Virus record (IMG/VR): IMGVR_UViG_3300006735_000123
Coordinates: 1-31,357 of that record
Origin: a virus
Length of the DNA: 31,357 bases
Direction: 5' to 3' (one strand)
A program made the position numbers and the translations under genes. This document shows positions 1 through 9,617 of this stretch, in pieces. The first letter of the stretch is position 1. Each line of letters starts with the position of its first letter. The notes beneath the pieces are model-generated. The model was not told where the DNA came from. It saw nothing but the letters and a program-made list of their open reading frames with translations, and did not search any database.

Positions 1-3000
1 AACGGTCTCCATTCAACGACGATAAAATCCTTGAAGTCTCTGGATCTACCATCGACTCTGATGGTTCGATTGGTGATGCCCATGCCGCATACGCAACCGG
101 GGGTAGAGGATTTACTAATCGAACTGACGGAACTTTCGGTAATGGTTTCCTAGCACTAAACTTTGGGTTCTCGGGTGATGGTTATACAACCACAAATGGA
201 TCTATTGTTTTCCAGTTAGATTCTGAAATTGCACAGGAACTACCCGAAGGTAACCACCACTACGAGATGGAACTTCGTGGAGCAGACCTCAACTCCACTA
301 CAAAACTCGTTAGAGGTTTGTTTATGGTTGCTCCCGGCGGTGAAGCGGGCGCGTTCGGGCAGACTATTGTAAATCTGAGGTCTGATGGTGCGACTGAGGA
401 CGTTGGTGGTGGTGAGGGTGGAAAAGGACAGGCGGCACTTGAGATAGGTGTAACCGCCTCTACAAAACCCAAACCCACTCTCGGTGATGATGTTATCGGC
501 GCCTCAGGTGCAACTACTGAATTCAACAATACACTAGACTACAAGCGTTGGGTAGATGGGGACATCTATGGTTTGGTTATTTTGTCGAATGATGATGATA
601 CCACCAGAGATGACTTCCGTGCAAGGGCAAGAACCCAGAGATATCCATTCCAAGAGCCCACTGGTGTTATGCCGAACTCACACCACACCGGATTCAACGC
701 AGCACCACGACAAACAAACTCACTGGGCAGTGAGGGATTCGCTGGTTACATAATCGGGGCGGGTGCAGCAGGTAAGGTTCCCGATGCTGGCGGAAACATG
801 ATCATCGGGTATGATCATCAATGTGAAGTGATCGATGCACAACCATTTGGTGGTCTGGGACGTACATCTCGCCAGACCAAGAGACCATCAATTACAAAGT
901 TTGTGCATTGGGACGGTAGTCAAGTTCAAGGTTCTAGAGAATATACTTTTGCACATGGATTCAACAATGGAATGTATATTGACAACGAAGGTAAACTAAA
1001 GGCCAACATATCAGTTGGGTATGGCGCTCCCGAACCTGGCGTAGCGACACCAATTGATGATGCTTTATGCTTCTCTGAAATTTATGACCCGAACGGCCCA
1101 TTTTCACTGGATAGCGGTTTCTTCGCTCCCATCGACACACGAATTGGTGAACTGTTCTTCAACTCCGATGATCCAAGGTTTGATCCCGACATCAGAGCAA
1201 TTTCAGTTGCTCGTGCTGCCGATCAAGCGTTGGCTGTTCTCTGTAGTGATGGTGGTATCAGGGTTCTTGCGATAACAGATCCTTCGAGTTTTCCGTCCAA
1301 TAGTCAATACTCCTCTCTTTGTTATTGGGATAAAGATGATGTAGCAGCCGGATTCTTCACAAATGAAGATGGAACTCCCGCCGTAATCGCAAACAACAAT
1401 TTTGCTAGTGTTCAAATTTCAGGTGGTGGTGCAGGTGGTCAGGGAGTTGTTGTCTGGGCAATTGACAAACAGGGGAACTTGTTTGGTGCTGATGTTTGGA
1501 CTCAGGTTGAAAATCAAGTAACGCAGAGTGAGGTGAATAGGGGTCAACGGAGAAAGATGAAACCCATTCCTCCACGGGTTTCTAGCACAACTAATCCAAA
1601 CTGGATGACATTCAAAGAAAAAGCCATGACTGCGACTGCAAATCTGACTTTGCCTGATGGTCTTGGTGAGCAACCCTTCCTTGTCGATCTTTCTGGCAAA
1701 GGTTCATGTCTAAGACCAGATCACGAACTCCATCCTGCTTTCTTGGAAACTGCTGGTGATGGTGATGAATTTGGAGTCGCCAATGGTATGGCTTTTTCCA
1801 TTGCACAAACGATTCGTAGAATCCCCGTTCCTGCCGGTGCGACTGCAAGAATGCGAGCGTTGGAAGTCAAGCCCGGTTATGGGAATGGTGGTTGTGTTCT
1901 GTGTGTTGATGAGACAACCACACCACAACCAACTCTACCATCTGGTATCACAACAGAGGTAGACAGACCTCTATACAAGGCTGAGATTGTTGCGTTGGGT
2001 GCTTTCGGATCAGGTCAAGTCACCGGGCCGGTCAGTCCTCGGGAGGTAGGAGGCGAATCTGCACACCCGGAACTTACAGGCGCGGTTGGGATTCAAAGAC
2101 TACTCGATACACAGGTGAGAAGATACGGATCGTCAGGACCAACAGGAAGTAGTAGCAATACTGGCGGATGGACATATCCTGCAAACACCGAATACGATAA
2201 GGATCTGGAAAAGTATCTCTTTACCGACGAGGATGATAGCGGGAATACATGGTTCTGTCCTCCTGTTGTTGTTAGTCATAGCCGGGCGATGACTGGTATT
2301 ATGACCGGCCAAAACGCTGGTAAAAATAGTATGCAGGCTTTGATTGTATCAAAGCCGTTCTCCTTCCCGCACTTCATGGGTTCTACTTTGATGGCAAGCG
2401 GGACATCTTTTGGAAATGCAACTTATGATGGACCCCCTTTCTCCGATTTCATAGCAACGTCAGGCGGAACAGCGACAGGATTTCCCAAAGGTTGGTGTTG
2501 GAACTCAGGAAGTCCTATATCTGCCAAGTATGACTGTGAGGTAACACCACAGGGAAGTAAGCAAGGAGACGCAATCCCGAGCAGTTTCGATGGGTTCATT
2601 GTCGGTCTGGCAGGTCCAATGACACAAGTCCATGGCATTACCATTGTACAGGGAGAGGAGGAAACGGAATTCCAAATCCACCCAACTGACTTACGAACTC
2701 TGAGTCTCGTCAACGGTATGGGCAATCCACCCGGAGGATTTAGTGGTGCAGTCTATGGATCTGGTAGGGGTACTTATCGTTTCTTCGGAGTGCCCGAAGA
2801 GGGAACCGAGATCACTTTGGACGCAAGTGATCAATACTGCTTCAACTGGTTCAGTCACTACGATCCCGATTATGAGTACAACTACTGGGATCACACACAC
2901 TGTGTGTTCAACAAACAATTCACACATGTGGATGGTGTCACTGCCCCCGGACAAGCAGGTTACATTGAAGGTTCGGGATACGCACAAATCTTCGACTGGA

Positions 3001-3470
3001 ATAAAACAGGATTCTCAGGCGGTTCCACTGCCAATCCGATTTTCTCCCGAGTCCCAGGCGCAAGTCTAGCGTTCCGAGATCGAGTTACTTGGTGGGAGGT
3101 CCAAGGTGATAGTGTTTTCCTAAACATGCAGTCAGGAAGGATCGATTCTTCATCTTATCGAACGATGGACATCGACGCGATGATAGGCGAACCTGCATGG
3201 GCCCCCGTGCTTCCCAAGTCTGCATACAACACCATACCGGAACCCGGACCACTGTGGGACGAACATCGAAACGGACCAGAAAACTATCTGTATCCCGGTG
3301 TCGGTGGACAAAACGCATCAGGCGATACTATTCAATTCGTAGTGAATGGACTTGTCACCTCTGAAGGCGGACACGCTGCGACTGGTGGGGTTACCACTGG
3401 TGGCATTCAAGACATCGTATCATTCAAAGATAGTCGGCCTCCATCAGTTGGTTTTGGCTTGACAATCTAA
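1..3470 (+). CDS. Large probable virion structural protein, 3' part (5' end outside window)
   Basis: The reading frame is open from the first full codon at position 3 to the stop at 3468-3470, so at least 1155 residues are visible and the true start lies upstream. The ATG at 267 is internal. The protein is rich in Gly, Ser, Thr, Asn and Pro, has few Lys, and shows no transmembrane segment and no enzyme motif that I recognise. That composition is typical of phage tail-fibre, whisker or other surface proteins, but I cannot name a family. The C-terminus is Gly-rich (TSEGGHAATGGVTTGG). The next gene's promoter overlaps its last codons, so it probably ends a virion-protein transcription unit. The structural role is inferred from size, composition and phage context only. 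Confidence 0.6.
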   Translation, partial: RSPFNDDKILEVSGSTIDSDGSIGDAHAAYATGGRGFTNRTDGTFGNGFLALNFGFSGDGYTTTNGSIVFQLDSEIAQELPEGNHHYEMELRGADLNSTTKLVRGLFMVAPGGEAGAFGQTIVNLRSDGATEDVGGGEGGKGQAALEIGVTASTKPKPTLGDDVIGASGATTEFNNTLDYKRWVDGDIYGLVILSNDDDTTRDDFRARARTQRYPFQEPTGVMPNSHHTGFNAAPRQTNSLGSEGFAGYIIGAGAAGKVPDAGGNMIIGYDHQCEVIDAQPFGGLGRTSRQTKRPSITKFVHWDGSQVQGSREYTFAHGFNNGMYIDNEGKLKANISVGYGAPEPGVATPIDDALCFSEIYDPNGPFSLDSGFFAPIDTRIGELFFNSDDPRFDPDIRAISVARAADQALAVLCSDGGIRVLAITDPSSFPSNSQYSSLCYWDKDDVAAGFFTNEDGTPAVIANNNFASVQISGGGAGGQGVVVWAIDKQGNLFGADVWTQVENQVTQSEVNRGQRRKMKPIPPRVSSTTNPNWMTFKEKAMTATANLTLPDGLGEQPFLVDLSGKGSCLRPDHELHPAFLETAGDGDEFGVANGMAFSIAQTIRRIPVPAGATARMRALEVKPGYGNGGCVLCVDETTTPQPTLPSGITTEVDRPLYKAEIVALGAFGSGQVTGPVSPREVGGESAHPELTGAVGIQRLLDTQVRRYGSSGPTGSSSNTGGWTYPANTEYDKDLEKYLFTDEDDSGNTWFCPPVVVSHSRAMTGIMTGQNAGKNSMQALIVSKPFSFPHFMGSTLMASGTSFGNATYDGPPFSDFIATSGGTATGFPKGWCWNSGSPISAKYDCEVTPQGSKQGDAIPSSFDGFIVGLAGPMTQVHGITIVQGEEETEFQIHPTDLRTLSLVNGMGNPPGGFSGAVYGSGRGTYRFFGVPEEGTEITLDASDQYCFNWFSHYDPDYEYNYWDHTHCVFNKQFTHVDGVTAPGQAGYIEGSGYAQIFDWNKTGFSGGSTANPIFSRVPGASLAFRDRVTWWEVQGDSVFLNMQSGRIDSSSYRTMDIDAMIGEPAWAPVLPKSAYNTIPEPGPLWDEHRNGPENYLYPGVGGQNASGDTIQFVVNGLVTSEGGHAATGGVTTGGIQDIVSFKDSRPPSVGFGLTI

Positions 3471-3486
3471 TCAAATACCCTATAAT
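3459..3486 (+). promoter_or_regulatory. Sigma70-type promoter for the ribonucleotide reductase operon
   Basis: Both hexamers are perfect consensus: TTGACA at 3459-3464 and TATAAT at 3481-3486, with a 16-nt spacer. The -35 lies inside the last codons of the upstream gene. Transcription would start near 3493, leaving a leader of about 36 nt. The same architecture recurs at 23301, 24188 and 27596. Confidence 0.85.
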
Positions 3487-3528
3487 CATCAGACTAAATA
3501 CCATGCACTCAAAAAGGAAAGTTGTTAC

Positions 3529-5469
3529 ATGAAGAACCTACCGTCATTATATCAAGATTTTATTCATCTCAGTCGTTACTCTCGTTGGTTGCCAGAGGAG
3601 GGTCGTCGTGAGCAATGGGATGAAACTGTGAAGCGGTACTTTGACTTCTTTGAACAACACCTAGAGGACAAGCATAACCATAAGGTATCTAAGAAGGACC
3701 GAAAAGAACTTGAAGATGCAGTGATCAATCTTGAGATCATGCCTTCTATGCGGGCACTAATGACCGCTGGTGAAGCACTCACGAGAGATCATGTTGCTGG
3801 TTACAACTGCTCATACGTTGCGGTAAATCGTATGCGGGCGTTTGATGAGATTCTCTATGTTCTTATGTGTGGTACTGGTGTTGGTTTTTCTGTAGAACGT
3901 GCTGAAGTAGATCAACTTCCTGTTTTGGCTGAGGACTTCCACGATAGCGATACTACTATCGTTGTTGCAGATTCTAAGATTGGATGGTCAAAGGCATACA
4001 AGGAACTCATCGCTCTCCTCATGAACGGTCAGGTTCCAAACTGGGATGTGAGTAAGGTTCGTGCAGCAGGTGAAAGACTCAAGACCTTTGGTGGTCGTGC
4101 TTCTGGTCCCGAACCACTTGTAGACCTATTTGACTTCACGGTGAATACCTTCAAGAAGGCTGCCGGTCGTAGACTCACCACCATCGAGTGTCATGATATC
4201 GTTTGTAAGATCGCTGAGATCGTCGTGGTCGGTGGTGTTCGCCGTTCTGCTCTTATCTCATTGTCATCTCTCATGGATGACCGTATGCGTGATGCAAAGT
4301 CCGGTCAGTGGTGGATGTCAGAACCGCAACGTGCATTGGCAAACAACTCTGCCGTGTACAATGGTGGTCCCACTGAGATTGGTACGTTCATGCGTGAGTG
4401 GATGGCACTCTATGAGTCGAAGAGTGGTGAGCGTGGTATCTTCAATCGAACAGCAAGTAAGAATCAGTGTAAGAGACTCGCTGAGATCCGAGGAGATGGA
4501 CACGTTCATCGTGATTCCGAACATCGCTTTGGAACCAACCCCTGCTCTGAGATTATTCTCCGCGACTGTGAGTTCTGTAATCTAACAGAGGTTGTGTGTC
4601 GTGATGGTGATACTGTGAATGACTTGAAGAGAAAGGTTCGCCTTGCAACGATTTTGGGCACATGGCAGTCAACACTTACCGACTTCCGTTATCTCTCTTC
4701 GTCGTGGAAGAAGAACTGCGAAGAAGAAAGACTTCTTGGTGTTTCTCTCACAGGGATCATGGATTGCGAAACCACTAGACTCGCCAACGCAGAACACTTG
4801 ACTAAGTTGCGTACTATCTGCATCGAGACAAACCGAGAACATGCAAACAAGATCGGTGTCGAGCAGTCTGCTGCTACAACTTGTGTGAAACCATCAGGAA
4901 CGGTTTCTCAGTTGGTAGACGCTGCTTCTGGTATCCACGCAAGACACAATGACTTCTATGTTCGTACTGTTCGTGCAGACAACAAGGATCCTCTGTGTCA
5001 GTTCATGAAGGATGAGGGATTCCCGTACGAACCATGTGCAATGAAACCAGATCATGTCACCGTGTTCTCGTTCCCTATTGCATCACCAAAGGGTTGTGTG
5101 ACACGAACCGACATGACTGCCATTGAGCAGTTGGAGATGTGGTTGCAGTATCAACGACACTGGTGTGAGCATAAGCCTTCTGTTACCATCACGGTCAAGG
5201 AACCCGAGTGGATGGAAGTTGGTGCATGGGTATGGAATCACCTAAATGAATGTTCTGGTATCTCATTCCTTCCGTTCTCGGATCACACATACAAGCAGGC
5301 ACCATATCAAGACTGTGTGGAGTCCGACTATCACGAACTTCGTTCTAAGATGCCCACTGATATTGACTGGACAAAACTCAAGTCATACGAAGAGCAGGAT
5401 AATACGTCTGGAACTCAGACATATGCTTGCTCTGGTGAGTCATGTGAAGTTGTTGATCTAACCTCCTAA
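3529..5469 (+). CDS. nrdJ: Adenosylcobalamin-dependent (class II, monomeric RTPR-type) ribonucleoside-triphosphate reductase
   Basis: Makes deoxyribonucleotides from ribonucleotides in the cytoplasm using B12 (adenosylcobalamin) to generate the thiyl radical. The 646-residue length and motifs fit the monomeric Lactobacillus-type class II enzyme. The first active-site Cys is in YNCSY (C94). The radical site is N337-P-C339-S-E341, followed 11 residues later by the second redox Cys, C350, the same spacing as C408/C419 in the L. leichmannii enzyme. The C-terminal CxxxxC pair (C634, C639 in ACSGESCEVVD) is the usual thioredoxin-facing shuttle. All catalytic residues are present, so it should be active. 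The start follows AAGGA about 10 nt upstream and a consensus promoter. No small subunit or activase is needed or seen. It is shorter than the 739-residue reference, so some loops are trimmed. Confidence 0.95.
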   Translation: MKNLPSLYQDFIHLSRYSRWLPEEGRREQWDETVKRYFDFFEQHLEDKHNHKVSKKDRKELEDAVINLEIMPSMRALMTAGEALTRDHVAGYNCSYVAVNRMRAFDEILYVLMCGTGVGFSVERAEVDQLPVLAEDFHDSDTTIVVADSKIGWSKAYKELIALLMNGQVPNWDVSKVRAAGERLKTFGGRASGPEPLVDLFDFTVNTFKKAAGRRLTTIECHDIVCKIAEIVVVGGVRRSALISLSSLMDDRMRDAKSGQWWMSEPQRALANNSAVYNGGPTEIGTFMREWMALYESKSGERGIFNRTASKNQCKRLAEIRGDGHVHRDSEHRFGTNPCSEIILRDCEFCNLTEVVCRDGDTVNDLKRKVRLATILGTWQSTLTDFRYLSSSWKKNCEEERLLGVSLTGIMDCETTRLANAEHLTKLRTICIETNREHANKIGVEQSAATTCVKPSGTVSQLVDAASGIHARHNDFYVRTVRADNKDPLCQFMKDEGFPYEPCAMKPDHVTVFSFPIASPKGCVTRTDMTAIEQLEMWLQYQRHWCEHKPSVTITVKEPEWMEVGAWVWNHLNECSGISFLPFSDHTYKQAPYQDCVESDYHELRSKMPTDIDWTKLKSYEEQDNTSGTQTYACSGESCEVVDLTS

Positions 5470-5484
5470 ATAAAGAGGGTACAC

Positions 5485-5697
5485 ATGGACGAAAAGAGTT
5501 TCAGAAAGACACTACGTCACATAGGACTCGGAGATACACTCGCAAGTATCATCCATCGTGCTACCTTCGGGAAGGTCCACCCATGCTCCTCTTGTCAGAA
5601 AAGACGAGAGTTGCTGAACGACTTTTTCCCATACAAGGAGAGTAAGGATGAACGAGATGAAGCAAGTGGTGATAGCGGGAGTGGACTACAGTCTTAG
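5485..5697 (+). CDS. Small CxxC protein of unknown function
   Basis: A 70-residue protein with one CSSC motif (C34, C37) followed by QKRRELLN, a pattern seen in short phage proteins that may bind a metal or form a small knuckle. The N-terminus is basic and the C-terminus is Asp/Glu/Ser-rich and probably disordered. The start is preceded by AGAGGG 6 nt upstream. It sits 15 nt after the ribonucleotide reductase stop and overlaps the next gene by 50 nt, so it is probably co-transcribed with both. No function can be assigned. Confidence 0.7.
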   Translation: MDEKSFRKTLRHIGLGDTLASIIHRATFGKVHPCSSCQKRRELLNDFFPYKESKDERDEASGDSGSGLQS

Positions 5698-6238
5698 AGG
5701 ACCAGCCATTTGCATATGGACTGGAGATGATTCTAGGCAGTTCAGTTACAAAGACTGTCAGTTTTACTTTCTAACAGATGTCAAGTCCAAAGCAAAGGTG
5801 TACGAGAGTCGGATCTTTGGTGAGAACTTCATGGAGTACTCATGTGATGAGTCTCGATACGATACTATCTCAGACTGGGCAATGGACAAACTCAGAGGGT
5901 GTGAGGAAGTTGCTATTGAGGGATATGCCTACGGTGCAACCGGCCGTGTTTTCAATATCGCAGAGAACACAGGTATCCTAAAGTACAAACTCTATGATGC
6001 TACCATACCGATTGAAATCATCCCCCCGCAAGCAGTGAAGAAAGTTGCAACGGGTAAGGGCAATGCCAAGAAAGATGCGATGCACGCCGCTTGGTATGCA
6101 GAGACGGGGATCAACCTACAAGGGGCGATCTCTCCGAAGAAGAGTGTTGTAGACTCTCCTGTTTCTGATGTTGTAGATGCGTACTATATCTGCAAGTGTC
6201 TATGGAAGAACATGCAGAAGAGAACGTGGGGCCCTTAG
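5648..6238 (+). CDS. RuvC-like Holliday junction / branch-resolving endonuclease
   Basis: A 196-residue RNase H-fold nuclease of the RuvC type. The first strand VIAGVDYSLRGPA carries the catalytic Asp (D13). The second acidic residue is E91 in AIEGYAYGA. The C-terminal helix PVSDVVDAYYI supplies D174 and D177. The basic stretch GKGNAKKDAM before it (139-144) fits the DNA-binding loop. In phages these enzymes cut branched replication or packaging intermediates. The start ATG overlaps the preceding gene, with AAGGAGAG about 6-10 nt upstream (first ATG preferred over the one at codon 4). The stop TAG overlaps the stop of the converging minus-strand gene by 3 nt, so this is a transcription boundary with no spacer. 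Confidence 0.85.
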   Translation: MNEMKQVVIAGVDYSLRGPAICIWTGDDSRQFSYKDCQFYFLTDVKSKAKVYESRIFGENFMEYSCDESRYDTISDWAMDKLRGCEEVAIEGYAYGATGRVFNIAENTGILKYKLYDATIPIEIIPPQAVKKVATGKGNAKKDAMHAAWYAETGINLQGAISPKKSVVDSPVSDVVDAYYICKCLWKNMQKRTWGP

Positions 6239-6459
6239 AGATCGCCGTTGGTAGACCAATGCTTCTCAGTGAGTCGGTCAACTTGCTCTTCTAACTTGTG
6301 GATATCTTCGCGTTGACGATCAACGTCTTTGCGTAGGTCATCGATCTTCGTTGATAGTTGTGTGACCTTGTGTGAAATATTCCACACGAACCCAACGAGT
6401 CCAAATAGTAGAGCAGTGATAATCGCTTCAGGATCTATTAGACTTTGCAGTACTTCCAC
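6235..6459 (-). CDS. Small membrane protein with one TM helix and a coiled coil (possible lysis accessory)
   Basis: A 74-residue protein. Residues 11-28 (AIITALLFGLVGFVWNIS) form a clear transmembrane helix, and residues 31-66 are a charged heptad-like coiled coil (STKIDDLRKDVDRQREDI). This layout is found in phage small inner-membrane proteins such as spanin-like or holin-regulating proteins, but no family is recognised. It is the last of three consecutive minus-strand membrane proteins, overlaps the preceding gene by 32 nt, and its stop overlaps the stop of the converging RuvC-like gene. Confidence 0.65.
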   Translation of the reverse strand: MEVLQSLIDPEAIITALLFGLVGFVWNISHKVTQLSTKIDDLRKDVDRQREDIHKLEEQVDRLTEKHWSTNGDL

Positions 6460-6679
6460 GGAATTCCCTCCAAGTCAACCAACCAACAATACCAAGAAGA
6501 AGAAGGTATGCCCCGATAGGCAACCACCCCGTGGTTGTCTCAACGGGAATCTGTGCCATCACAGTACCATCATCAAGTGGCGGAATAGATTTCGTTGGGA
6601 CTGATTCTACAATCTTGACGCCATCTTGACATCCAAGGACAATCAGACAACACATCATACTTATCGCGATTCTTTTCAT
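6428..6679 (-). CDS. Small lipoprotein with C-terminal TM helix (unimolecular-spanin-like topology)
   Basis: An 83-residue protein. The N-terminus MKRIAISMMCCLIVLGC is a lipoprotein signal with lipobox VLGC and the acylated Cys at 17. A second hydrophobic segment lies at 52-70 (WLPIGAYLLLLGIVGWLTW). An outer-membrane lipid anchor plus a C-terminal inner-membrane helix is the layout of unimolecular spanins (T1 gp11), which fuse the two membranes at lysis. The stretch between anchors is only about 33 residues, far shorter than T1 gp11, so the assignment is tentative. The start is ATGA-coupled to the upstream gene, and it overlaps the downstream membrane protein. Confidence 0.6.
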   Translation of the reverse strand: MKRIAISMMCCLIVLGCQDGVKIVESVPTKSIPPLDDGTVMAQIPVETTTGWLPIGAYLLLLGIVGWLTWREFRGSTAKSNRS

Positions 6680-7128
6680 CGTGTTTTCCCTACAGCAGCA
6701 CCAAAGTAAAAACCGACAATGGTCACGAGAATCTGTCTATTCTCTTGTGTGAACAAATATCCTCTGATCACTTCAAAGGAGACTGTCTCGGTTGTTCCGA
6801 AAAGACCGAATAGATCAAGTGGTGCGTACTTTCTTTCAGTCAGTTCCACTACCACGGGAATCCCGAAGAATGGTAGAAGAAAGGGAGCGAGGATAGTGCC
6901 AAATAGGATTGCAAGAACGATGACTCTTCGTACCCACTTGCCTGCCTCCACTCCAACACGCTTCACTGCCTCGTTAGCGTGTTCGTTTCTTTTGGTAGAT
7001 GCTTCGATCATTCGGTTGAAGCGTTCTTGTTCGTTCGCTCTCTTCTCGGCCATTGCCTTGAAAAGAAATCCCGTGACGCTGCCGCCAACCAGAGATAGAA
7101 ACTCTGTTGTTAGTAGTCCCTCAAGCAT
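6676..7128 (-). CDS. Multi-TM membrane protein, holin-like candidate
   Basis: A 150-residue protein. A hydrophobic N-terminal segment (5-24) is followed by a charged amphipathic region (27-66). A strong TM helix at 69-95 (RVIVLAILFGTILAPFLLPF) and a C-terminal hydrophobic segment at 131-147 follow. The ribosome binding site GAGG lies 7 nt before the ATG. Together with the two following membrane proteins it forms a possible lysis cassette, but no endolysin is adjacent; the lysozyme-like gene is at 22391 on the other strand. It could equally be an unrelated envelope protein. Confidence 0.6.
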   Translation of the reverse strand: MLEGLLTTEFLSLVGGSVTGFLFKAMAEKRANEQERFNRMIEASTKRNEHANEAVKRVGVEAGKWVRRVIVLAILFGTILAPFLLPFFGIPVVVELTERKYAPLDLFGLFGTTETVSFEVIRGYLFTQENRQILVTIVGFYFGAAVGKTR

Positions 7129-7136
7129 AGTTTACC

Positions 7137-9617
7137 TCACTTGGCTTTGACCGCCGAGTATGCGAATTGAACCAACTTGATAAAGTTGCCCATCTTTGCA
7201 TTGATCTTCTCGACGAACTTCTTCTTGTTCTTATCATTGAGTGCATCATAGACAGTCATAAGTACGTTCGCAGTCATCATATCAACCTTCTGCTTCCCAT
7301 CAGGGAACTTGACAGTCATCATACTCTTATCAGCGACAATCTTCTTGATGTCATCGAATGGTGCTTCCTTGATTACCCAACGATCACGAAGGACAGGAGT
7401 CATGTTTGCTGCAAGGATTTCTACCTCACTAACAGGGAACTCATTGTCGAACGACTCGTTGATTGAAGACACATCATCGATCTCATGACTTTCCTTCATG
7501 GCCATCTTGGTAGCAGTCGCATACATCACTTCGTCTGCCTGATCACCGTAACGTGCCTTGAAGTCATCCTTCTTCTTCTTCATGGACTTGACAATCTTCT
7601 CTCGCTTATCCATCTCAGCGTCAGTCATCTTGTCTTCGAGAGTATCGACAACCTTATCCATCGACTTATTGGGGTCGAGTTTGACCTTCATCTTCTTGCC
7701 CTCTTGCACATCTTCTTGAACCTTTACGACTCCACCAGAAACCCCTTGACTAAAGAATTTATTGAAATCACTCTTGCTCTTGAAAGTCATTTTCACCATA
7801 TTGGGTCGCCCCTCAATTCTTTTATCAAGTTCACTAAACCCTGTCATCGAACCACTATTTTGAAATTCTTTCACTCGGCTCATAAATTTTGTTTTTGACC
7901 CTTTGAATTGAAAAGTAACTTCATATGCCTCGACAATCTGCACATCTTCTTTCTTCATACCGGGATAGGACTTCATGATGAATGCTGCTGCTTTCTTGAC
8001 ATCGCCCTTGAACTTCCTGAGCATGTTGCGAACAAGAGTGCCATCCTGCTCGCCACCCATACGATACCCGTTCTTTTTGAGAATGTCGAAGACCTTCTTA
8101 TCTTCGCTCTTAGCATAGTTCTTCAGCATCTTATCATAATCGGACGATGCCTTTGAGCGTTTCTGAAACATCTCATCATCGAACTTGCCTTCTTCGAGTT
8201 CGGTGTCTTCCTTCTTGTCCTTCTTATCTTTCGCCTTATATCCGCTGGCGAAAGCAGCACGCCGTTGAGCGTCACTTGAGAAACCCTCATCGGTTGACAT
8301 CTTGACTTCTCTTGGTGATACGGCCATGTCGCCTTGGGCCATGCTGATCTTATCATCACGGTTGTACCAGAAGTACTTTACACCGCCCATGTTATCAACA
8401 CTCTTGAAGATGATACGACCAACCTTGGACTTACCCACCACACGGTGTGGACTGGTCACAATGAGAGTCATGGGATCTTTACCCTTGCGAACCGAGGAAT
8501 CGAAGGTGACATCGATCTTGTCGCCCTTCTTGAGTTTCTTGTACATCGCAAGAAGTTGCTTCTGATCGACTGCTTCATCAAGTTCAATGGCTTCATCAAT
8601 CTGCACATCATCCTTGAGATTCATTTCATCCCAACCTTTTAGCCATTGCTTCATTACTTCATTCTTATCTTGACCTTTGGCGAAACCTTTCAATGACACA
8701 AGATTTGGATCTTTGATAGGTACTCGCTTCTTGCCCGCCTTGAATGCGTTTTTCCCAAGCACCAATGCCTGTTTCAGCAATCTAGAGTCGTAGTTTGGAG
8801 TTACGGATTCATCAAGTTCAGTCTCTTCGGTCTGACGGTGTGCCGATAGGGAGACCTTCTTCTGTGCCTTGACTTCCATGCCAGTCTTCTTCTCGAACTG
8901 ACCACCGAACGCCTTGTTGAGTGCCGCTCTTGCTTCGACAACATTCATGGGATTTACCATGATCTTACCCTTTTCGGTGTGGAATCCAATACCCTTCTTC
9001 TTCAAGACCTTCTTGATCTTGTCGATCTCGGGGTAGACATCCTTTGCACGGACGATCTCATCGACCTGAGTTTCTTCCATGACATCTTTTACTTGGAGAT
9101 ACATGTCCGACAGTGGGTCGTAATACTTGCCTGCTTTCTTGTCGTAGTAGTAGACCTGACCAGACTTCTTGCTACGGTATGGTCCCTCAAGACCTTCCTT
9201 CTCACGGTTCGGGAAACGATCTCTATCAATAGGCGTGACAACCATGCCACCCAACTTGCCTTGTGCCTTCATCTTGTTGTAGTGTGCTTTCGCAGACATC
9301 TCTTCAAGATGCTCTTCGATATGCTCTTCTGTCTCTTCCATAAAGTCAACATGCTCTTGAAAGGAAGCGAACAAGCGTTGACCAGCATACTTGCCTTTGA
9401 CATCGGGAATGCCACGCTCACGACGATCTCTCGCGTCGGAGGCACCATCTAGTTTCTTCATGATTCTCTCTGCTGCCTTCTTGTCGAGATCATGGAACAT
9501 ACCGATAGGCCCACGGTCAGTCTGGCGAAGGATGGAGTATGTACCATCCTTACGCTTCTTCATCATGTACTCTTTCTTAGGAGGTGTTCCTCCACGGTCG
9601 TATCGTGCCTCGTCCAT
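7137..9617 (-). CDS. Large basic modular protein with prohead-protease-type sites; candidate internal head polyprotein
   Basis: An 826-residue Lys/Glu-rich protein. Short acidic linkers containing (L/I)-x-E interrupt basic globular segments: HIEEHLEEMS (about 98-107), EETELDES (about 264-271), DDVQIDEAIELDEA (about 335-348), EDTELEEG (about 470-477), EDVQIVEA (about 557-564) and SSINES (about 715). T4-type prohead proteases (gp21) cut after (L/I)-x-E, so the protein may be matured into several basic peptides inside the head; this is inference. No enzyme motif is recognised. The segments between linkers resemble one another only in charge. The start overlaps the stop of the upstream gene, with AAGGA 9 nt before the ATG. 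It lies in a run of candidate head proteins on the minus strand. Confidence 0.7.
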   Translation of the reverse strand: MDEARYDRGGTPPKKEYMMKKRKDGTYSILRQTDRGPIGMFHDLDKKAAERIMKKLDGASDARDRRERGIPDVKGKYAGQRLFASFQEHVDFMEETEEHIEEHLEEMSAKAHYNKMKAQGKLGGMVVTPIDRDRFPNREKEGLEGPYRSKKSGQVYYYDKKAGKYYDPLSDMYLQVKDVMEETQVDEIVRAKDVYPEIDKIKKVLKKKGIGFHTEKGKIMVNPMNVVEARAALNKAFGGQFEKKTGMEVKAQKKVSLSAHRQTEETELDESVTPNYDSRLLKQALVLGKNAFKAGKKRVPIKDPNLVSLKGFAKGQDKNEVMKQWLKGWDEMNLKDDVQIDEAIELDEAVDQKQLLAMYKKLKKGDKIDVTFDSSVRKGKDPMTLIVTSPHRVVGKSKVGRIIFKSVDNMGGVKYFWYNRDDKISMAQGDMAVSPREVKMSTDEGFSSDAQRRAAFASGYKAKDKKDKKEDTELEEGKFDDEMFQKRSKASSDYDKMLKNYAKSEDKKVFDILKKNGYRMGGEQDGTLVRNMLRKFKGDVKKAAAFIMKSYPGMKKEDVQIVEAYEVTFQFKGSKTKFMSRVKEFQNSGSMTGFSELDKRIEGRPNMVKMTFKSKSDFNKFFSQGVSGGVVKVQEDVQEGKKMKVKLDPNKSMDKVVDTLEDKMTDAEMDKREKIVKSMKKKKDDFKARYGDQADEVMYATATKMAMKESHEIDDVSSINESFDNEFPVSEVEILAANMTPVLRDRWVIKEAPFDDIKKIVADKSMMTVKFPDGKQKVDMMTANVLMTVYDALNDKNKKKFVEKINAKMGNFIKLVQFAYSAVKAK

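Noticed and set aside
267-3470. ATG 267 as the start of the first gene
   Set aside because: The frame is open without a stop back to the window edge and the upstream translation has the same composition, so the gene starts outside the window.
3490-5475. T4-type late promoters (TATAAATA)
   Set aside because: CTAAATA occurs at about 3494 and 5466, but the full octamer is absent, and a consensus sigma70-type promoter already explains the first unit.
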